Assembly (NCBI GenBank): GCA_003246035.1
Contig: QKBP01000010.1
Location: 1 to 7,065, forward strand
Direction: 5' to 3'
DNA from: Desulfuromonadaceae bacterium
GTDB taxonomy: Bacteria > Desulfobacterota > Desulfuromonadia > Desulfuromonadales > SZUA-401
Length of the DNA stretch: 7,065 nt
In this document: positions 6,700 through 7,065 of the stretch, piece after piece
Numbering within the stretch: the first letter of the stretch is position 1
Layout: each line of letters begins with the position of its first letter
Translations under genes and position numbers: made by a program
The notes under the pieces: model-generated
Database searches by the model: none
The model's input: only the letters and a program-made list of their open reading frames with translations
Told to the model about the DNA's origin: nothing

Positions 6700-7065
<366 letters not shown>

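Overview
This window comes from a G+C-rich bacterium (about two-thirds G+C by eye). The protein types point to a Gram-negative proteobacterium, and a gammaproteobacterium is my best guess, though nothing here is taxonomically decisive. The window is fully gene-packed with five protein-coding genes, two of them cut by the window edges. I see no RNA genes, insertion sequences, CRISPR arrays or phage genes.

Positions 1-5712, minus strand: a three-gene operon for a complete tripartite RND efflux machine. In transcription order it encodes an outer-membrane lipoprotein channel of the NodT/OprM type (5712-4297, TTG start), a HlyD/AcrA-type periplasmic adaptor (4294-3065) and an AcrB-like inner-membrane RND transporter (3068 to the left edge, 1022 residues visible, only the extreme C-terminus missing). 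The genes are translationally linked: 2 nt separate channel and adaptor, and adaptor and pump share an ATGA overlap. A plausible sigma70 promoter (5745-5772) lies upstream of the channel gene. The pump has the Asp-Asp pair in TM4 typical of hydrophobic/amphiphilic (drug, detergent, solvent) pumps rather than the heavy-metal signature, but carries Asn-Asp where AcrB has its TM10 proton-relay Lys-Asn. The pump's substrate cannot be read from the sequence.

Positions 5713-5928: a 216-nt divergent intergenic region, noticeably A+T-richer between about 5741 and 5815, holding the promoter and ribosome-binding sites. No regulator gene is present in the window.

Positions 5929-6696, plus strand: a DUF3047-family protein of unknown function, probably exported. 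It is transcribed away from the pump operon and meets, tail to tail with only 3 nt between stop codons, the C-terminal end of a Cu(+)-type P1B ATPase (6700 to the right edge, minus strand). Together the window is an envelope-export neighbourhood: a drug-type RND pump, a copper-type ATPase and an uncharacterised envelope protein. I found no convincing new system. The most useful leads are the altered TM10 proton relay and the DUF3047 gene squeezed between two efflux loci.
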